From: Chlamydiae bacterium Ga0074140 | Lineage (GTDB): Bacteria; Chlamydiota; Chlamydiia; Chlamydiales; Rhabdochlamydiaceae | Length of the DNA: 64,000 bases | Direction of reading: 5' to 3' | NCBI GenBank assembly: GCA_001464115.1 | Contig: LNES01000004.1 | Location: 1-64,000, forward strand | Part shown: one piece after another, positions 1-7,905 of the stretch | Layout of the letters: each line of letters opens with the position of its first letter | Position numbering within the stretch: position 1 is the stretch's first letter | Notes under the pieces: generated by a model | Databases searched by the model: none | Told to the model about the DNA's origin: nothing | The model's input: only the letters and a program-made list of their open reading frames with translations | Position numbers and translations under genes: made by a program

Positions 1-240
1 AAAGGTTGGGGAAGTGAGCGCGCGAGCAGCCCGACGACTCAGATCGCACAGAAAAATTCCACCACAGGAGAGCGCGAAGCGCGTGCGGGGTAGTGCTTTG
101 CACACCCCGCCTACGTAGGCTGCGGATACAACCCAGAAGTGCTGGGAGCACTTCTGGTTGCGGAGCAGGCATTCCAAAGCGAGGTGAGGCGCAAGAGGGC
201 CAGCGGGGAACAAGGACACGTAGTGCCTTGTTCCCGACAT
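1..240. repeat. Dispersed GC-rich repeat, family A, copy 1
   Basis: GC-rich stretch with no supportable gene. Its segments at about 7-28 and 65-110 match, nearly base for base, both arms of the large inverted repeat at 13.7-14.1 kb. The shared core is a hairpin, GCGGGGTAGTG-(loop)-CACACCCCGC, at about 84-110. The element probably continues upstream of the window. Further hairpins (AGAAGTGCTGGGAGCACTTCT near 132-152) lie inside it. Noncoding repeat; function unknown. Confidence 0.7.
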
Positions 241-314
241 GTCGGTGGCGGCTTTCATTTCTAGAAAACCTTTTTCCTAATTGGAAAAAACATCTCCCTT
301 ATTAAAATTATTTG

Positions 315-344
315 TTGACAATGTGTGGGGTTGAGGGGTAGACT
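315..344 (+). promoter_or_regulatory. Candidate sigma-70-type promoter
   Basis: A TTGACA hexamer at 315-320 is followed after 18 bases by TAGACT at 339-344, a perfect -35 and a 4/6 match to the -10 consensus. It lies 24 bases upstream of the small ORF at 368. Called by eye only. Confidence 0.4.
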
Positions 345-367
345 GAGGGTTAGGGGGATTGTGTCCC

Positions 368-520
368 ATGGTTCGAAAAGTGATCAAAAAACTTAAGGCC
401 TCTATGACTCCGAAAAGAGCGGAAAAGCCCGAACCTGTGCGAAAGAAAACCTCCTCTCCCCGCGTGCTCACCGCAGAGGGGTGGAGACGCTTGATGCTAA
501 AAAAGCAGCGTCGAGCATGA
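368..520 (+). CDS. Small basic hypothetical protein (50 aa)
   Basis: Short ORF of 50 codons with a purine-rich AGGGGG sequence about 10 bases before the ATG and a promoter-like sequence further upstream. The product is very basic (MVRKVIKKLKASMTPKRAEK at the start, a TAEGWRRLMLKK segment near the end), suggesting a nucleic-acid-binding or ribosome-associated peptide, but I recognise no family. It stands alone ahead of fabI. An imperfect inverted repeat (TGCTGCTATAGCTTTG at 525-540 against 629-645) follows the stop and might end its transcript. It could be spurious; the initiation signals and composition argue that it is real. Confidence 0.45.
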   Translation: MVRKVIKKLKASMTPKRAEKPEPVRKKTSSPRVLTAEGWRRLMLKKQRRA

Positions 521-524
521 AAAC

Positions 525-645
525 TGCTGCTATAGCTTTGTAAAAACAACGCCGATGTAAGAATCACCGCAAATTGGTTTGTACCCCTTAGGGGTATGAT
601 CGCCATTGCCTTGACTTATGCGAGCGCGCAAAGTCTATAGCAGCA
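525..645. repeat. Inverted repeat flanking the small ORF 3' end
   Basis: Arms at 525-540 and 629-645 are complementary over 16 bases with one bulged base, separated by about 90 bases that hold no gene. Could fold as a long stem in RNA or DNA. No T-run follows, so it is not a classical terminator. Confidence 0.5.
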
Positions 646-658
646 ATCTTTGTGATCT

Positions 659-699
659 GTTACCATCAGTCTTCATTTATTTTTTAACTGATGGGTAAC
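659..699 (+). promoter_or_regulatory. Hairpin over the fabI translation start
   Basis: GTTACCATCAGT (659-670) pairs with ACTGATGGGTAAC (687-699) with one bulged base, enclosing a T-rich loop. The right arm contains the first in-frame ATG (691), so that start would be buried in the stem, while the ATG at 703 lies just outside. Possible translational or transcriptional control of fabI; inference only. Confidence 0.4.
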
Positions 700-702
700 A
701 AA

Positions 703-1611
703 ATGAAGATCGATCTTACAGGCAAAAAAGCTTTCGTAGCCGGAATCGGCGATGATCAGGGCTATGGCTGGGCAATCGCTAAAGCTCTTGCAGAGGCAGG
801 TGCTGAAATTCTCATTGGTACCTGGACCCCTCTCGTCAGAATCTTCACCACTGCCTGGTCGACAGGAAAGTTTGATGAATCGCGCATGCTTTCGAATGGA
901 AAGCTGATGGAGTACTCTAAGCTCTATGCTCTCGATGCTGCGTTTGACAAACCCGAAGATGTTCCTCAAGAAATCCGCGAAAATAAGCGCTACCAAGAAG
1001 CCTCTGGTTACACGATTTCTGAAGTTGCCGCTCAAGTCGCTAAAGACCACGGCAAAATCGATATTCTGGTCCACTCTCTTGCTAATGCACCAGAAGTGAA
1101 AAAGCCGCTTCTCGAGACCTCGCGCCAAGGGTATCTAGCTGCAATGAGTTCTTCTTCCTACTCTTTCGTCAGCTTGCTTGCACATTTTGGCCCACACATG
1201 AGCAGCTCTGGGTCCGCTCTTTCTCTCTCCTATATGGCTTCAGAAAAAGTTATTCCCGGCTATGGAGGCGGCATGAGCTCTGCTAAGGCAGCTCTAGAGA
1301 GCGATACCCGTGTGCTTGCTTGGGAAGCTGGCCGTAAATGGAATCTGCGTGTGAACGTAATTTCCGCAGGACCACTTCGCAGCCGCGCTGCTAAAGCGAT
1401 CGGCTTCATCGACAGTATGATCGAATATTCGCATGCAAATGCCCCTCTTGTTAAAGAGATGACGGCAGAAGAGGTCGGTCAGAGCGCAACCTTCCTTCTC
1501 TCCCCTCTTGCTTCTGCCATTACCGGTGTCACTCTTTACGTCGATAACGGCATGCATGCAATGGGCCTTGCTGTGGATAGTAAAACACTCCAACCCAAAA
1601 CTGAAGGCTAA
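703..1611 (+). CDS. fabI: Enoyl-[acyl-carrier-protein] reductase (NADH), FabI
   Basis: Last reductive step of each type II fatty acid elongation cycle, using NADH in the cytoplasm. It is a short-chain dehydrogenase fold protein: the N-terminal nucleotide-binding segment has [14 protein letters not shown], and the active site has the plant/chlamydia-type [16 protein letters not shown], which supplies the catalytic Tyr and Lys. The inserted segment after the first strand ([10 protein letters not shown]...) is also typical of the chloroplast-like subgroup; similarity of chlamydial and plant FabI is established knowledge. Length (about 302 residues) fits. The ATG at 703 (MKIDLTG) is preferred over 691, which adds four residues and lies in a hairpin; neither has a strong ribosome binding site. 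The FliO-like gene follows after six bases. Confidence 0.95.
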   Translation: MKIDLTGKKAFVAGIGDDQGYGWAIAKALAEAGAEILIGTWTPLVRIFTTAWSTGKFDESRMLSNGKLMEYSKLYALDAAFDKPEDVPQEIRENKRYQEASGYTISEVAAQVAKDHGKIDILVHSLANAPEVKKPLLETSRQGYLAAMSSSSYSFVSLLAHFGPHMSSSGSALSLSYMASEKVIPGYGGGMSSAKAALESDTRVLAWEAGRKWNLRVNVISAGPLRSRAAKAIGFIDSMIEYSHANAPLVKEMTAEEVGQSATFLLSPLASAITGVTLYVDNGMHAMGLAVDSKTLQPKTEG

Positions 1612-1617
1612 GAGATC

Positions 1618-2004
1618 ATGCGCATTCTCTTTCTTTTCGTCCTGCTTCTCACATTCGCAACCGGTCACGGCGAAGTGCCGATCCCCGGCCAGCCCCAACA
1701 TGAAGCGGTTGTAACACCACCTTCATACGAGCACGCTCTCGGTAAAATGCTTTTAACTCTTTTCGGACTAATCATTCTGATTCTTCTGACAGTTTGGATC
1801 ATGCGCCGCCTTTCTGCCGGAAGACTCGGACGCACAAATACAGACCACGCAATCAAAATTCTCGAAAAACGTGCGCTTAGCCCTAAATCGATGCTCTATC
1901 TTCTAGAGGTCGAAGGAAAATATGTCCTCATCTCCGAATCACAATTAGAAGTAAGAGCTCTCTCCACAGAAAAGAAAACTGTGATTGACGAACAAAGAAA
2001 TTAG
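1618..2004 (+). CDS. FliO-like small membrane protein
   Basis: 128-residue protein with an N-terminal signal-like hydrophobic stretch (residues 1-18), a short periplasmic segment, a transmembrane helix at about 43-63 and a cytoplasmic domain containing ILEKRALSPKSMLYLLEVEG...YVLISES. That layout (one helix, then a small beta-rich domain with K-x-L-x-P...L-V-E-V...YVLG) is what FliO, an accessory protein of the flagellar type III export gate, looks like. Chlamydiae carry scattered flagellar export homologues, so a FliO-like protein is plausible, but no other flagellar gene is nearby. It follows fabI closely and is probably co-transcribed. Family assignment is moderate. Confidence 0.5.
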   Translation: MRILFLFVLLLTFATGHGEVPIPGQPQHEAVVTPPSYEHALGKMLLTLFGLIILILLTVWIMRRLSAGRLGRTNTDHAIKILEKRALSPKSMLYLLEVEGKYVLISESQLEVRALSTEKKTVIDEQRN

Positions 2005-2048
2005 CGTTTGCGTTGCCGTTTCCCGATCTTGTTCTTTTCTGCCGTTCA

Positions 2049-2651
2049 TCACTTCTTAAACACCTGGTGCAATTCTTCGATGCCGTAGAATGGCAAGATT
2101 GTGAAGAACGCGAGAGTGAGAACAAACGCAATATATCCCAAAACGATAAAGAGCCCATCCTCCTCGAGGATCCCGATCGAAAGAAGCATTGTGGTAATTC
2201 CGGGAGGGAAATTTGTTCCCGGGGGAAGGGGCAGTGCAAGAAATAGCCCGCACATCGCCAACATGACCCCATGAAGAATCTGCAGATGGGGATGTTTAAC
2301 CAAAAAATGGCCACGAGGACGCGTGAACTTTTCCATGCGCTTTACGATTCGTTCTGCGCGATGAAAAGTTTTGGCGAGTGTCGCTCCGTGAATCCTCTTT
2401 TTCAATAAAACGCGCGGAAACCAGAGCTTTCCACTCGTTGCAATCCGCATCCCGTTAATCATGATAAAAATTCCAAACACGATCGACAGCCCAGGCAAAG
2501 GGATAAAAAGGATAAATGGAATGGATAAGATGAGCGTGATGAGAGCTCGTGCTCGTGGGCCAATGTGATCTGCAAGCTCTTTTAATGTGAGCTCTTTTCC
2601 TCGGCAATACTCGGCAAGGTAGTGAAACTCTTCTGAAAGTCTATGGCGCAT
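2049..2651 (-). CDS. ExoD-family integral membrane protein
   Basis: 200 residues with several hydrophobic helices (about 35-70, 128-155, 160-190). Matches the ExoD family named for a rhizobial exopolysaccharide-synthesis gene: an N-terminal segment with LTLKELADHIGPRARALITLILSIPF, then LPGLSIVFGI and a C-terminal PLPPGTNFPPGITTMLLSIG motif. The biochemical role of ExoD proteins is unresolved. Transcribed towards fliO; the two genes converge with about 45 bases between them. ATG start at 2651. Confidence 0.8.
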   Translation of the reverse strand: MRHRLSEEFHYLAEYCRGKELTLKELADHIGPRARALITLILSIPFILFIPLPGLSIVFGIFIMINGMRIATSGKLWFPRVLLKKRIHGATLAKTFHRAERIVKRMEKFTRPRGHFLVKHPHLQILHGVMLAMCGLFLALPLPPGTNFPPGITTMLLSIGILEEDGLFIVLGYIAFVLTLAFFTILPFYGIEELHQVFKK

Positions 2652-2746
2652 AATTTCAGATTAATGCGCTAAAAGAGTTATTGGCTAGATGTTATTGAGA
2701 AAAAGATTATTCGCAGGCCAATGAAAAGAACGAACCCAAATCCGAG

Positions 2747-3625
2747 CTAGACCGAATCCCCTACAGCGATACGCGGTTCTAAGCGGCGTTCACGATCAAT
2801 GATCTGATATTTGGCAGCAGGATTCTCTGGAGTTGCGATATCTTGTGCACGGTTTTTCCGTGACTGAAAGCACCACGCCAAAAACAGCACCTTATGAATA
2901 AAATCTAAAGTGTAATCACTGCGGCGCACACCATAACGAACATCATCGCGATAAGAAGCATTTCGATGCCATGCTCGTTCTACTTTAGAAATGATCCTCA
3001 TCCCATCATTTTGAGAAATAAGCCCTACCAGCGCACCGGTTTCGATACCTAACCAATAAATGGGCGAAGCTACAACTGTGAAAAGATCTGGTAAAACATC
3101 ATCCCAAAGCCCTGTTGCCAACCGCGCAAAAAATGCCGGAAGACCGTCAACACAGCCCTGATCGTATAATTCTGAAAGGGCTTCTTTTATTACGATCAAC
3201 AGATGCACAGCTGCCGCAAGAATATTTACAGCCATCATGCCCATCGTATAAGGAACAGAACCCAAAATCAGGATGTTGAAACTTTTTGCAGCAATCGTCG
3301 CGTCGTCCCCTGTCATGCTCTGGTCGTACAGGTCGCCAGATTCGATGTGCTCTCTAAGATGAGCGATACGATCTCGGATTGCGTATTGATCCCCACGTTC
3401 ATTTCTTAAGATTTCGAGGCGTGAGAGTTCCTCCGGACTGACTGCGATATGACTCTGATCATAGAAAATATCGTCCCACCTCGAACGCCACAAAGTTTCA
3501 CGCTCTAAAGTTCCATCAGCGTTCCTTACGTGCGCATCAACATACCTCCAATGAGGCCCCGGGGTTCCCCCAAGGCAAGAAGGGGTAAAAGAAAGTCCTA
3601 AAGGTAAAATACCACCGCAGCTCAT
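2747..3625 (-). CDS. Hypothetical membrane-associated protein (292 aa)
   Basis: No family recognised. The N-terminal third is soluble and charged (HLREHIESGDLYDQS); a central hydrophobic pair at about 115-147 (NILILGSVPYTMGMMAVNILAAAVHLLIVI) and a second hydrophobic region near 180-205 suggest membrane contact. The C-terminus is soluble and basic. ATG at 3625 has AAGGA about 12 bases upstream. It stands alone between exoD and hemL on the same strand. The bilobed hydrophobic centre is compatible with a chlamydial inclusion-membrane (Inc-like) protein, but that is speculation. Confidence 0.6.
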   Translation of the reverse strand: MSCGGILPLGLSFTPSCLGGTPGPHWRYVDAHVRNADGTLERETLWRSRWDDIFYDQSHIAVSPEELSRLEILRNERGDQYAIRDRIAHLREHIESGDLYDQSMTGDDATIAAKSFNILILGSVPYTMGMMAVNILAAAVHLLIVIKEALSELYDQGCVDGLPAFFARLATGLWDDVLPDLFTVVASPIYWLGIETGALVGLISQNDGMRIISKVERAWHRNASYRDDVRYGVRRSDYTLDFIHKVLFLAWCFQSRKNRAQDIATPENPAAKYQIIDRERRLEPRIAVGDSV

Positions 3626-3757
3626 ATCTTTGAAAAATCCTTAAATAATTGAGCTATATTCTAACTTTTTTTGATAAACCGTCGCCATACTAAAGAATTT
3701 CTCGCCATACAAAATTTTTTAACAAAAAACATACTTAACACACTTTATATTAAAGAC

Positions 3758-5044
3758 TTACAATGAATCAATAAACGCTGTAATCAATCTTTGTGTATAG
3801 CGAAGATGCGCTTCTGTATGAGCACTTGAAACGAAGCTAGTTTCGTATGGTGAAGGAGAGATATAGACCCCCCTTTCTAGTAGGTAGCTGAAAAATCGAT
3901 TAAAGAGGGCGTGGTCCAGATCTTTTAGATCCTCTTTGGATTCTACTTTCGTCACGCCAAAAAAGAGGGAGAACATGGATCCGATCTGAGCGAGGTGCGC
4001 CTTTATCCCCCGTCTCTGAATCGCTCTTTTCACAGGTTCGGTTAAAAGCAACGTCTTCTCCTCAAGTTCTTGATAAAAACTTGGGTTTTCAATCGCGGCG
4101 AGTGTAGCAACGCCTGCACACATTGCGACGGGGTTTCCCGAGAGAGTCCCCGCTTGATAGACCCCACCCTGAGGCGCAAGCATATCCATAATCTCCCGCT
4201 TTCCCCCAAAAGCCGCAGCCGGAAATCCTCCACCGACAATTTTCCCAAGGCAAGTGAGATCAGGTTCAATCCCGTAATATCCCTGTGCACCCCGCAACCC
4301 AACACGAAACCCGCTAATTACCTCATCAAAGATTAGCACTGCTCCCGCTCGTTTCGTCTCCTCGCGCAACATTTGCAAAAACGCAGGCGTTGCGGGGACG
4401 AGCCCCATGTTCCCGGCAATCGGTTCAAGAATGACTGCGGCGATCTCTGAGTTTGTTCTGAGAAGCATTCTTGCCGCTTCGATGTCATTATAAGGAAGAG
4501 AACGTGTCGCTTGCACCATCTCCTTTGGAATCCCTGCTGACCCAGGAGGTAGGTGGCTAACGCCCGACCCCGCACCGGTGAGAAGCTGATCTGAATGGCC
4601 ATGATAATTCCCCTCAAACTTAAGGATAAGCGATTTTCCTGCGTATGCGCGCGCAAGGCGGAGTGCACTCATCGTTGCCTCTGTACCCGAAGAAACAAAA
4701 CGGATCTTTTCCATCGAAGGAAGATGTCCCACAACTCTTCTAGCAAGCGACTCTTCTACTGCAGTTGTAATTCCAAATGTTGAGCCGAGCTTCACCTGCT
4801 TGGTTGCGGCTTTTACAATAGGAGACGGCGCATGTCCTAAAATGAGAGCGCCCCAGCTTCCGCAATAATCAATGTAGGAGTTTCCATCGACATCCCAGAT
4901 TCGATCCCTCTTCCCCTTTTCCACAACCAATGGAGCCACTCCGAGACCAACAAAAGCGCGCACAGGCGAGTTCACACCACCCGGCAAAACTTCAGAAGCT
5001 TTCGAAAACAGTTCTTTGCTTTTCTTTCTGGAAATCATCGGCAT
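3758..5044 (-). CDS. hemL: Glutamate-1-semialdehyde 2,1-aminomutase
   Basis: PLP-dependent enzyme of the C5 tetrapyrrole pathway, converting glutamate-1-semialdehyde to 5-aminolevulinate. 428 residues, the usual length. Seen: VLPGGVNSPVRAF near residue 20, the SSGTEATMSALRLARA cofactor-phosphate motif (118-133), NYHGHSD (146-152), FDEVISGFR (239-247) and the Schiff-base lysine in LGKIVGGGFP (Lys268). ATG at 5044 with AGGAGAA just upstream. Not in an operon: the next gene upstream is divergent and the downstream hypothetical is over 130 bases away. Confidence 0.97.
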   Translation of the reverse strand: MPMISRKKSKELFSKASEVLPGGVNSPVRAFVGLGVAPLVVEKGKRDRIWDVDGNSYIDYCGSWGALILGHAPSPIVKAATKQVKLGSTFGITTAVEESLARRVVGHLPSMEKIRFVSSGTEATMSALRLARAYAGKSLILKFEGNYHGHSDQLLTGAGSGVSHLPPGSAGIPKEMVQATRSLPYNDIEAARMLLRTNSEIAAVILEPIAGNMGLVPATPAFLQMLREETKRAGAVLIFDEVISGFRVGLRGAQGYYGIEPDLTCLGKIVGGGFPAAAFGGKREIMDMLAPQGGVYQAGTLSGNPVAMCAGVATLAAIENPSFYQELEEKTLLLTEPVKRAIQRRGIKAHLAQIGSMFSLFFGVTKVESKEDLKDLDHALFNRFFSYLLERGVYISPSPYETSFVSSAHTEAHLRYTQRLITAFIDSL

Positions 5045-5142
5045 TCTCCTTGGAAAAATTGGTGAAATGTTACCTGAGCGTGTTTTTATTGTAAGAAAAA
5101 AAGCTCGATTCTAAATCCGGATATTCTGTATGGAACATCCTT

Positions 5143-5652
5143 ATGCGAGTGTTTAAAACGTTGATCACCCTTTTTTGCGGCCTCCTTCTACTTGCAGGAG
5201 CCTCCTTCATTGCATTGCAAACTGAAGTGATGCAAAAGAAGATCAAAAATCTAGCCTGCGATTATGCAAAAGAGAATGGCATTGAGCTCTCAATCGAAGC
5301 CATTTCGGGAAGCTTCCCTTTTCGTTTCACACTTGAGCAAGTTGCCGTCCAACGCGACAATGGTGAGACAATCTATCTTAATGGCGTGAACGTTCGCTTA
5401 AATGGCTTCGCCCTTTTGCGCGGAGAGATCAAGGGACGTTTTAAATCTACCGTTTCCGTTCCGCTTGCGCAAAATCTTCAGGGGTCACTGCGCGGCAAGG
5501 TCTGTTTAAGCGCGAAAAATTTCGATGCAAAGATCGAAAGCCGTGATCTCCACCTCGAAAAAGAGCAGCTCCCTCCCCTCTCCGCAAAAATTCATGCCAT
5601 TAAAGAAGATGAGGCATGGAAGGGCAAAATCCAGTTTATCCCGCCAACCTAA
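5143..5652 (+). pseudogene. Truncated TamB-like protein (N-terminal part only)
   Basis: 169-residue product that resembles only the beginning of TamB, the large inner-membrane-anchored component of the translocation and assembly module: an N-terminal signal anchor (LITLFCGLLLLAGASFIAL), then a predicted amphipathic-strand region with SIEAISGSFPFRFTLEQVAV and LRGEIKGRFK. Normal TamB proteins exceed 1000 residues. Here the frame stops at 5652 and no continuation is visible in any frame before the next gene at 5914, so the remainder has been deleted rather than frameshifted. Either a relic or a short stand-alone variant. An A/T-rich hairpin follows. Confidence 0.5.
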
Positions 5653-5688
5653 CGGAGCTGACCTGCAAACTCCTAAAAAACCCCTCAA

Positions 5689-5729
5689 ATCCTTGTAATT
5701 TTAAAGTTGGAGTTTAAATTTACAAGGAT
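5689..5729. terminator. A/T-rich hairpin, possible bidirectional terminator
   Basis: ATCCTTGTAATTTTAAA (5689-5705) pairs with TTTAAATTTACAAGGAT (5713-5729) with a single mismatch and a seven-base loop. It lies just after the truncated tamB-like frame in a 260-base gap otherwise without features. The stem is A/T-rich and lacks a clear T-run, so terminator function is a guess. Confidence 0.4.
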
Positions 5730-5913
5730 CTTTCGCCCTTTATCGAATCTGAAAATACACGCAAGTATCTAACCAATAAACATTTAAAAATCTGCAACCG
5801 GAGAATGATCCGATTTCCTGGGTTTATGCTAAAAATTCTTTAATATTCTGAAAAAATCCTCCATTTCATATTCTTCTAAACGTCCCCTGAAAGCCTTAAG
5901 ACAAGAGGAGCAA

Positions 5914-6414
5914 ATGTCTCTACATACTATTAATAGTCCCGCCCCAACTTCTTATGCCAATGTCCACCCAGGATATGTTCTCATTGATTTGGGTGAAAAA
6001 TTTGAGAATCGCCAGATCGAACTCATCATGAAACATGATGCAGAAAACAAAGAGGTGATCGAACAACTCAATGTACTTAACCGCGCACAAACTTGCATGA
6101 TGAGCCTGCGTGACAAAAAAGAGATTGGCGAAGGGGATCTACACATCGCGATCGGCGAACTGAATCGCGCATTCCCTGACCTTAACTTTGAAGATTTTAT
6201 CCAAAATTATGAAACGTTCTCAGAGCAGCAATGGGATCGAGCACACGAAAGCATTTCGAATAAAGAGAAGCTTCTTATGTCTACTTTCAACCCCAAGATG
6301 ATGAAGATCGAAGAGCTCATTAGCGACAAGAACAAGGTTCATGAGATCCTCGCTGAGATCATTAAACAATTAAACGAAGCGACCTCCTACTTCAATAGAA
6401 ACAGGAGCCACTAA
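5914..6414 (+). CDS. Hypothetical protein, first gene of a translocator-like operon
   Basis: 166 residues, soluble, mostly helical, with heptad-like stretches around 30-60 and 125-160 and no signal peptide. No family recognised. ATG preceded by AAGAGGAG six bases upstream, a strong ribosome binding site. The stop codon overlaps the next start (TAATG, one shared base), so translation is coupled to the hydrophobic protein downstream. By position and size it could be a chaperone or accessory factor for the two hydrophobic products that follow; this is inference from context only. Confidence 0.7.
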   Translation: MSLHTINSPAPTSYANVHPGYVLIDLGEKFENRQIELIMKHDAENKEVIEQLNVLNRAQTCMMSLRDKKEIGEGDLHIAIGELNRAFPDLNFEDFIQNYETFSEQQWDRAHESISNKEKLLMSTFNPKMMKIEELISDKNKVHEILAEIIKQLNEATSYFNRNRSH

Positions 6415-7265
6415 TGGGCGTTAATGCTCTTGGTAGAGATTTAGGAATCAATAAATTTGAGCTTGCTTCGGCACCTCTCGCTGCCAAGCATGATGCACCT
6501 GCGCACACCGCCGCACTGCTTTCGATTATCGATACGCTGGAAAAGCTGCACGGAACAGGAACAAAGATCCACTCTGCTCAGTCTGCCTACCTCGTTCGTC
6601 TGCAAGCACATCTCAGCGAAAATCAGAAGCTTCTTCTCAAAGAGAGAGCAGAGATCGACGCGAAATCACACACAAGTGGTGTCTGGGACATGCTAGCCAC
6701 CATTGGCGCCTACATTCTAGCTGCCATACATACCGTCACGGGCTCATTTTTGATCGAACAAGGTTCTCAGGTCGTAGGCGGAATCATGATCGGCGCAGGA
6801 TTGATCTCCATTGCCAATCTCGCTGCATCGAATTGTGGCTTTTGGGAGTGGCTAGCGAATCAAATTGCCGGTGATAATCACGAGCTCGCTATGCAGCTTA
6901 GCACAGCCTTTCCCGCAGCCTTCGGTCTCGCTTCTGCTGCGCTTGGCTTTGTCGGGACGGGGCAGGCGATGGCCCTCGTTGGAGAGATCGATTTTGTTCG
7001 CCAAATTCTTCTCGTCGCACAAACAGCGGTGACATTTACTGAAGGGGTCACCTCTATCGGCAAAGGCGTATCCGACTATGGCGTCCTCACCTCGCAAGCA
7101 AATCTGCAGGGGTTCCAAAAAGAGGTCGCAAAAAATGAACATGCAATGGAGAGACTTATGCTCGAGATGGAGCAAGTCGTAAAAACTTTGGAAGAGAGCA
7201 CCTCTTCCGCAGCAAGAATGATCAAGTTTTCAAAATTTTCAAGTCAAAAAGCCCTAAAAATTTAA
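6414..7265 (+). CDS. Hydrophobic helical protein, type III translocator-like (SctE/CopB-like?)
   Basis: 283 residues: amphipathic helical N-terminus (about 30-85), hydrophobic helices at about 95-135 (MLATIGAYILAAIHTVTGSF and GGIMIGAGLISIANLAAS) and 160-190, and a coiled-coil-like C-terminus. This coil, hydrophobic centre, coil plan, with short alanine/glycine-rich helices, is that of YopB/CopB-class translocators that form the pore of type III secretion. There is no signal peptide, which also fits secretion by that route. The middle gene of three in a tight operon. Sequence identity to CopB is not evident by eye, so the assignment is a structural analogy. Confidence 0.5.
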   Translation: MGVNALGRDLGINKFELASAPLAAKHDAPAHTAALLSIIDTLEKLHGTGTKIHSAQSAYLVRLQAHLSENQKLLLKERAEIDAKSHTSGVWDMLATIGAYILAAIHTVTGSFLIEQGSQVVGGIMIGAGLISIANLAASNCGFWEWLANQIAGDNHELAMQLSTAFPAAFGLASAALGFVGTGQAMALVGEIDFVRQILLVAQTAVTFTEGVTSIGKGVSDYGVLTSQANLQGFQKEVAKNEHAMERLMLEMEQVVKTLEESTSSAARMIKFSKFSSQKALKI

Positions 7266-7282
7266 CACGGAGCACAAAAGAT

Positions 7283-7729
7283 ATGGCAGGAATTCGAGGA
7301 GTTGCTGAGACCTATCAACAAGTGAGCGCGATCTCTCATCAAATGCGCGCGACGAGCCATTCTCTCATTTCTAAAAGCATCGATCGTACAACAAGCATCT
7401 ACGACCAGAAGGTTGATAACACCCACTGGCAAGCGGGAAGCAGCGGTCTTTCTCTTGTAGCAGCAGGTATCCTCAGCGTAATGGGAGCCGCTTCTGAAAA
7501 CGCTCTGCTCGAAGCTGCATCTAAAGTTTCCGGAAAAGCTGGAGAAGTTTTCAATACTGTCCTCCACGGCTATGACATCCACCACGACTCAGAAATCAAA
7601 AAAGAGGATCATGCCCTCTCCATGACAAAAGAGCTCGAACGTCAAACAACAGACATGGATGCGCAGATGGCACGCAATGTTGCACAACTGATGCAACAAG
7701 AAAATAGCCAATTCCAGCTCCGCGGCTAA
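7283..7729 (+). CDS. Small helical protein with one hydrophobic segment, translocator-like
   Basis: 148 residues, helical and alanine-rich, with one hydrophobic segment near 55-72 (SGLSLVAAGILSVMGAAS), a possible second weak one, and a charged C-terminal helix. Follows the SctE-like gene by 17 bases in the same operon and is ended by a strong terminator. A small single-helix partner next to a two-helix hydrophobic protein is the usual layout of type III translocator pairs (SctE with SctB/CopD), although this one is shorter than CopD. Function not proven. Confidence 0.5.
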   Translation: MAGIRGVAETYQQVSAISHQMRATSHSLISKSIDRTTSIYDQKVDNTHWQAGSSGLSLVAAGILSVMGAASENALLEAASKVSGKAGEVFNTVLHGYDIHHDSEIKKEDHALSMTKELERQTTDMDAQMARNVAQLMQQENSQFQLRG

Positions 7730-7737
7730 TAGAATCG

Positions 7738-7778
7738 AAGAAAATAGGGGTCTTAAGGACCCCTATTTTCTCTTCTTA
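7738..7778 (+). terminator. Rho-independent terminator
   Basis: GAAAATAGGGGTC (7740-7752) pairs perfectly with GACCCCTATTTTC (7758-7770) around a five-base loop and is followed by a T-rich run. Ends the 5914-7729 operon. Confidence 0.85.
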
Positions 7779-7780
7779 TT

Positions 7781-7811
7781 CTCGGTGCCCTCAGTGTGCT
7801 CGGTGTTTAAA
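7781..7811. repeat. Fragment of the CTCGGTG...CTCGGTG repeat
   Basis: CTCGGTGCCCTCAGTGTGCT followed by CGGTGTTTAAAA closely matches the reverse complement of the left arm of the inverted repeat at 46342-46391. A single partial copy. Confidence 0.6.
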
Positions 7812-7851
7812 ATCCCTCTCTCTTTCATCCAATACTCATCATTCAGCGATT

Positions 7852-7875
7852 GATTTGCTCTGAATAGAGCAAATC
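7852..7875. promoter_or_regulatory. Perfect palindrome upstream of the mla operon
   Basis: GATTTGCTCT (7852-7861) and AGAGCAAATC (7866-7875) are perfect inverted repeats around GAAT, 30 bases before the mlaE start. Could be a repressor operator or a leader hairpin; no T-run follows. Function inferred from position. Confidence 0.45.
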
Positions 7876-7905
7876 ACTACAATCCGCTTTTTGGGAGCAC
7901 CCGCC

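Noticed and set aside
93..606. ORFs of 70 and 109 residues near the left edge
   Set aside because: One lies in the family A repeat; the other is antisense to the small basic ORF and has no coding character.
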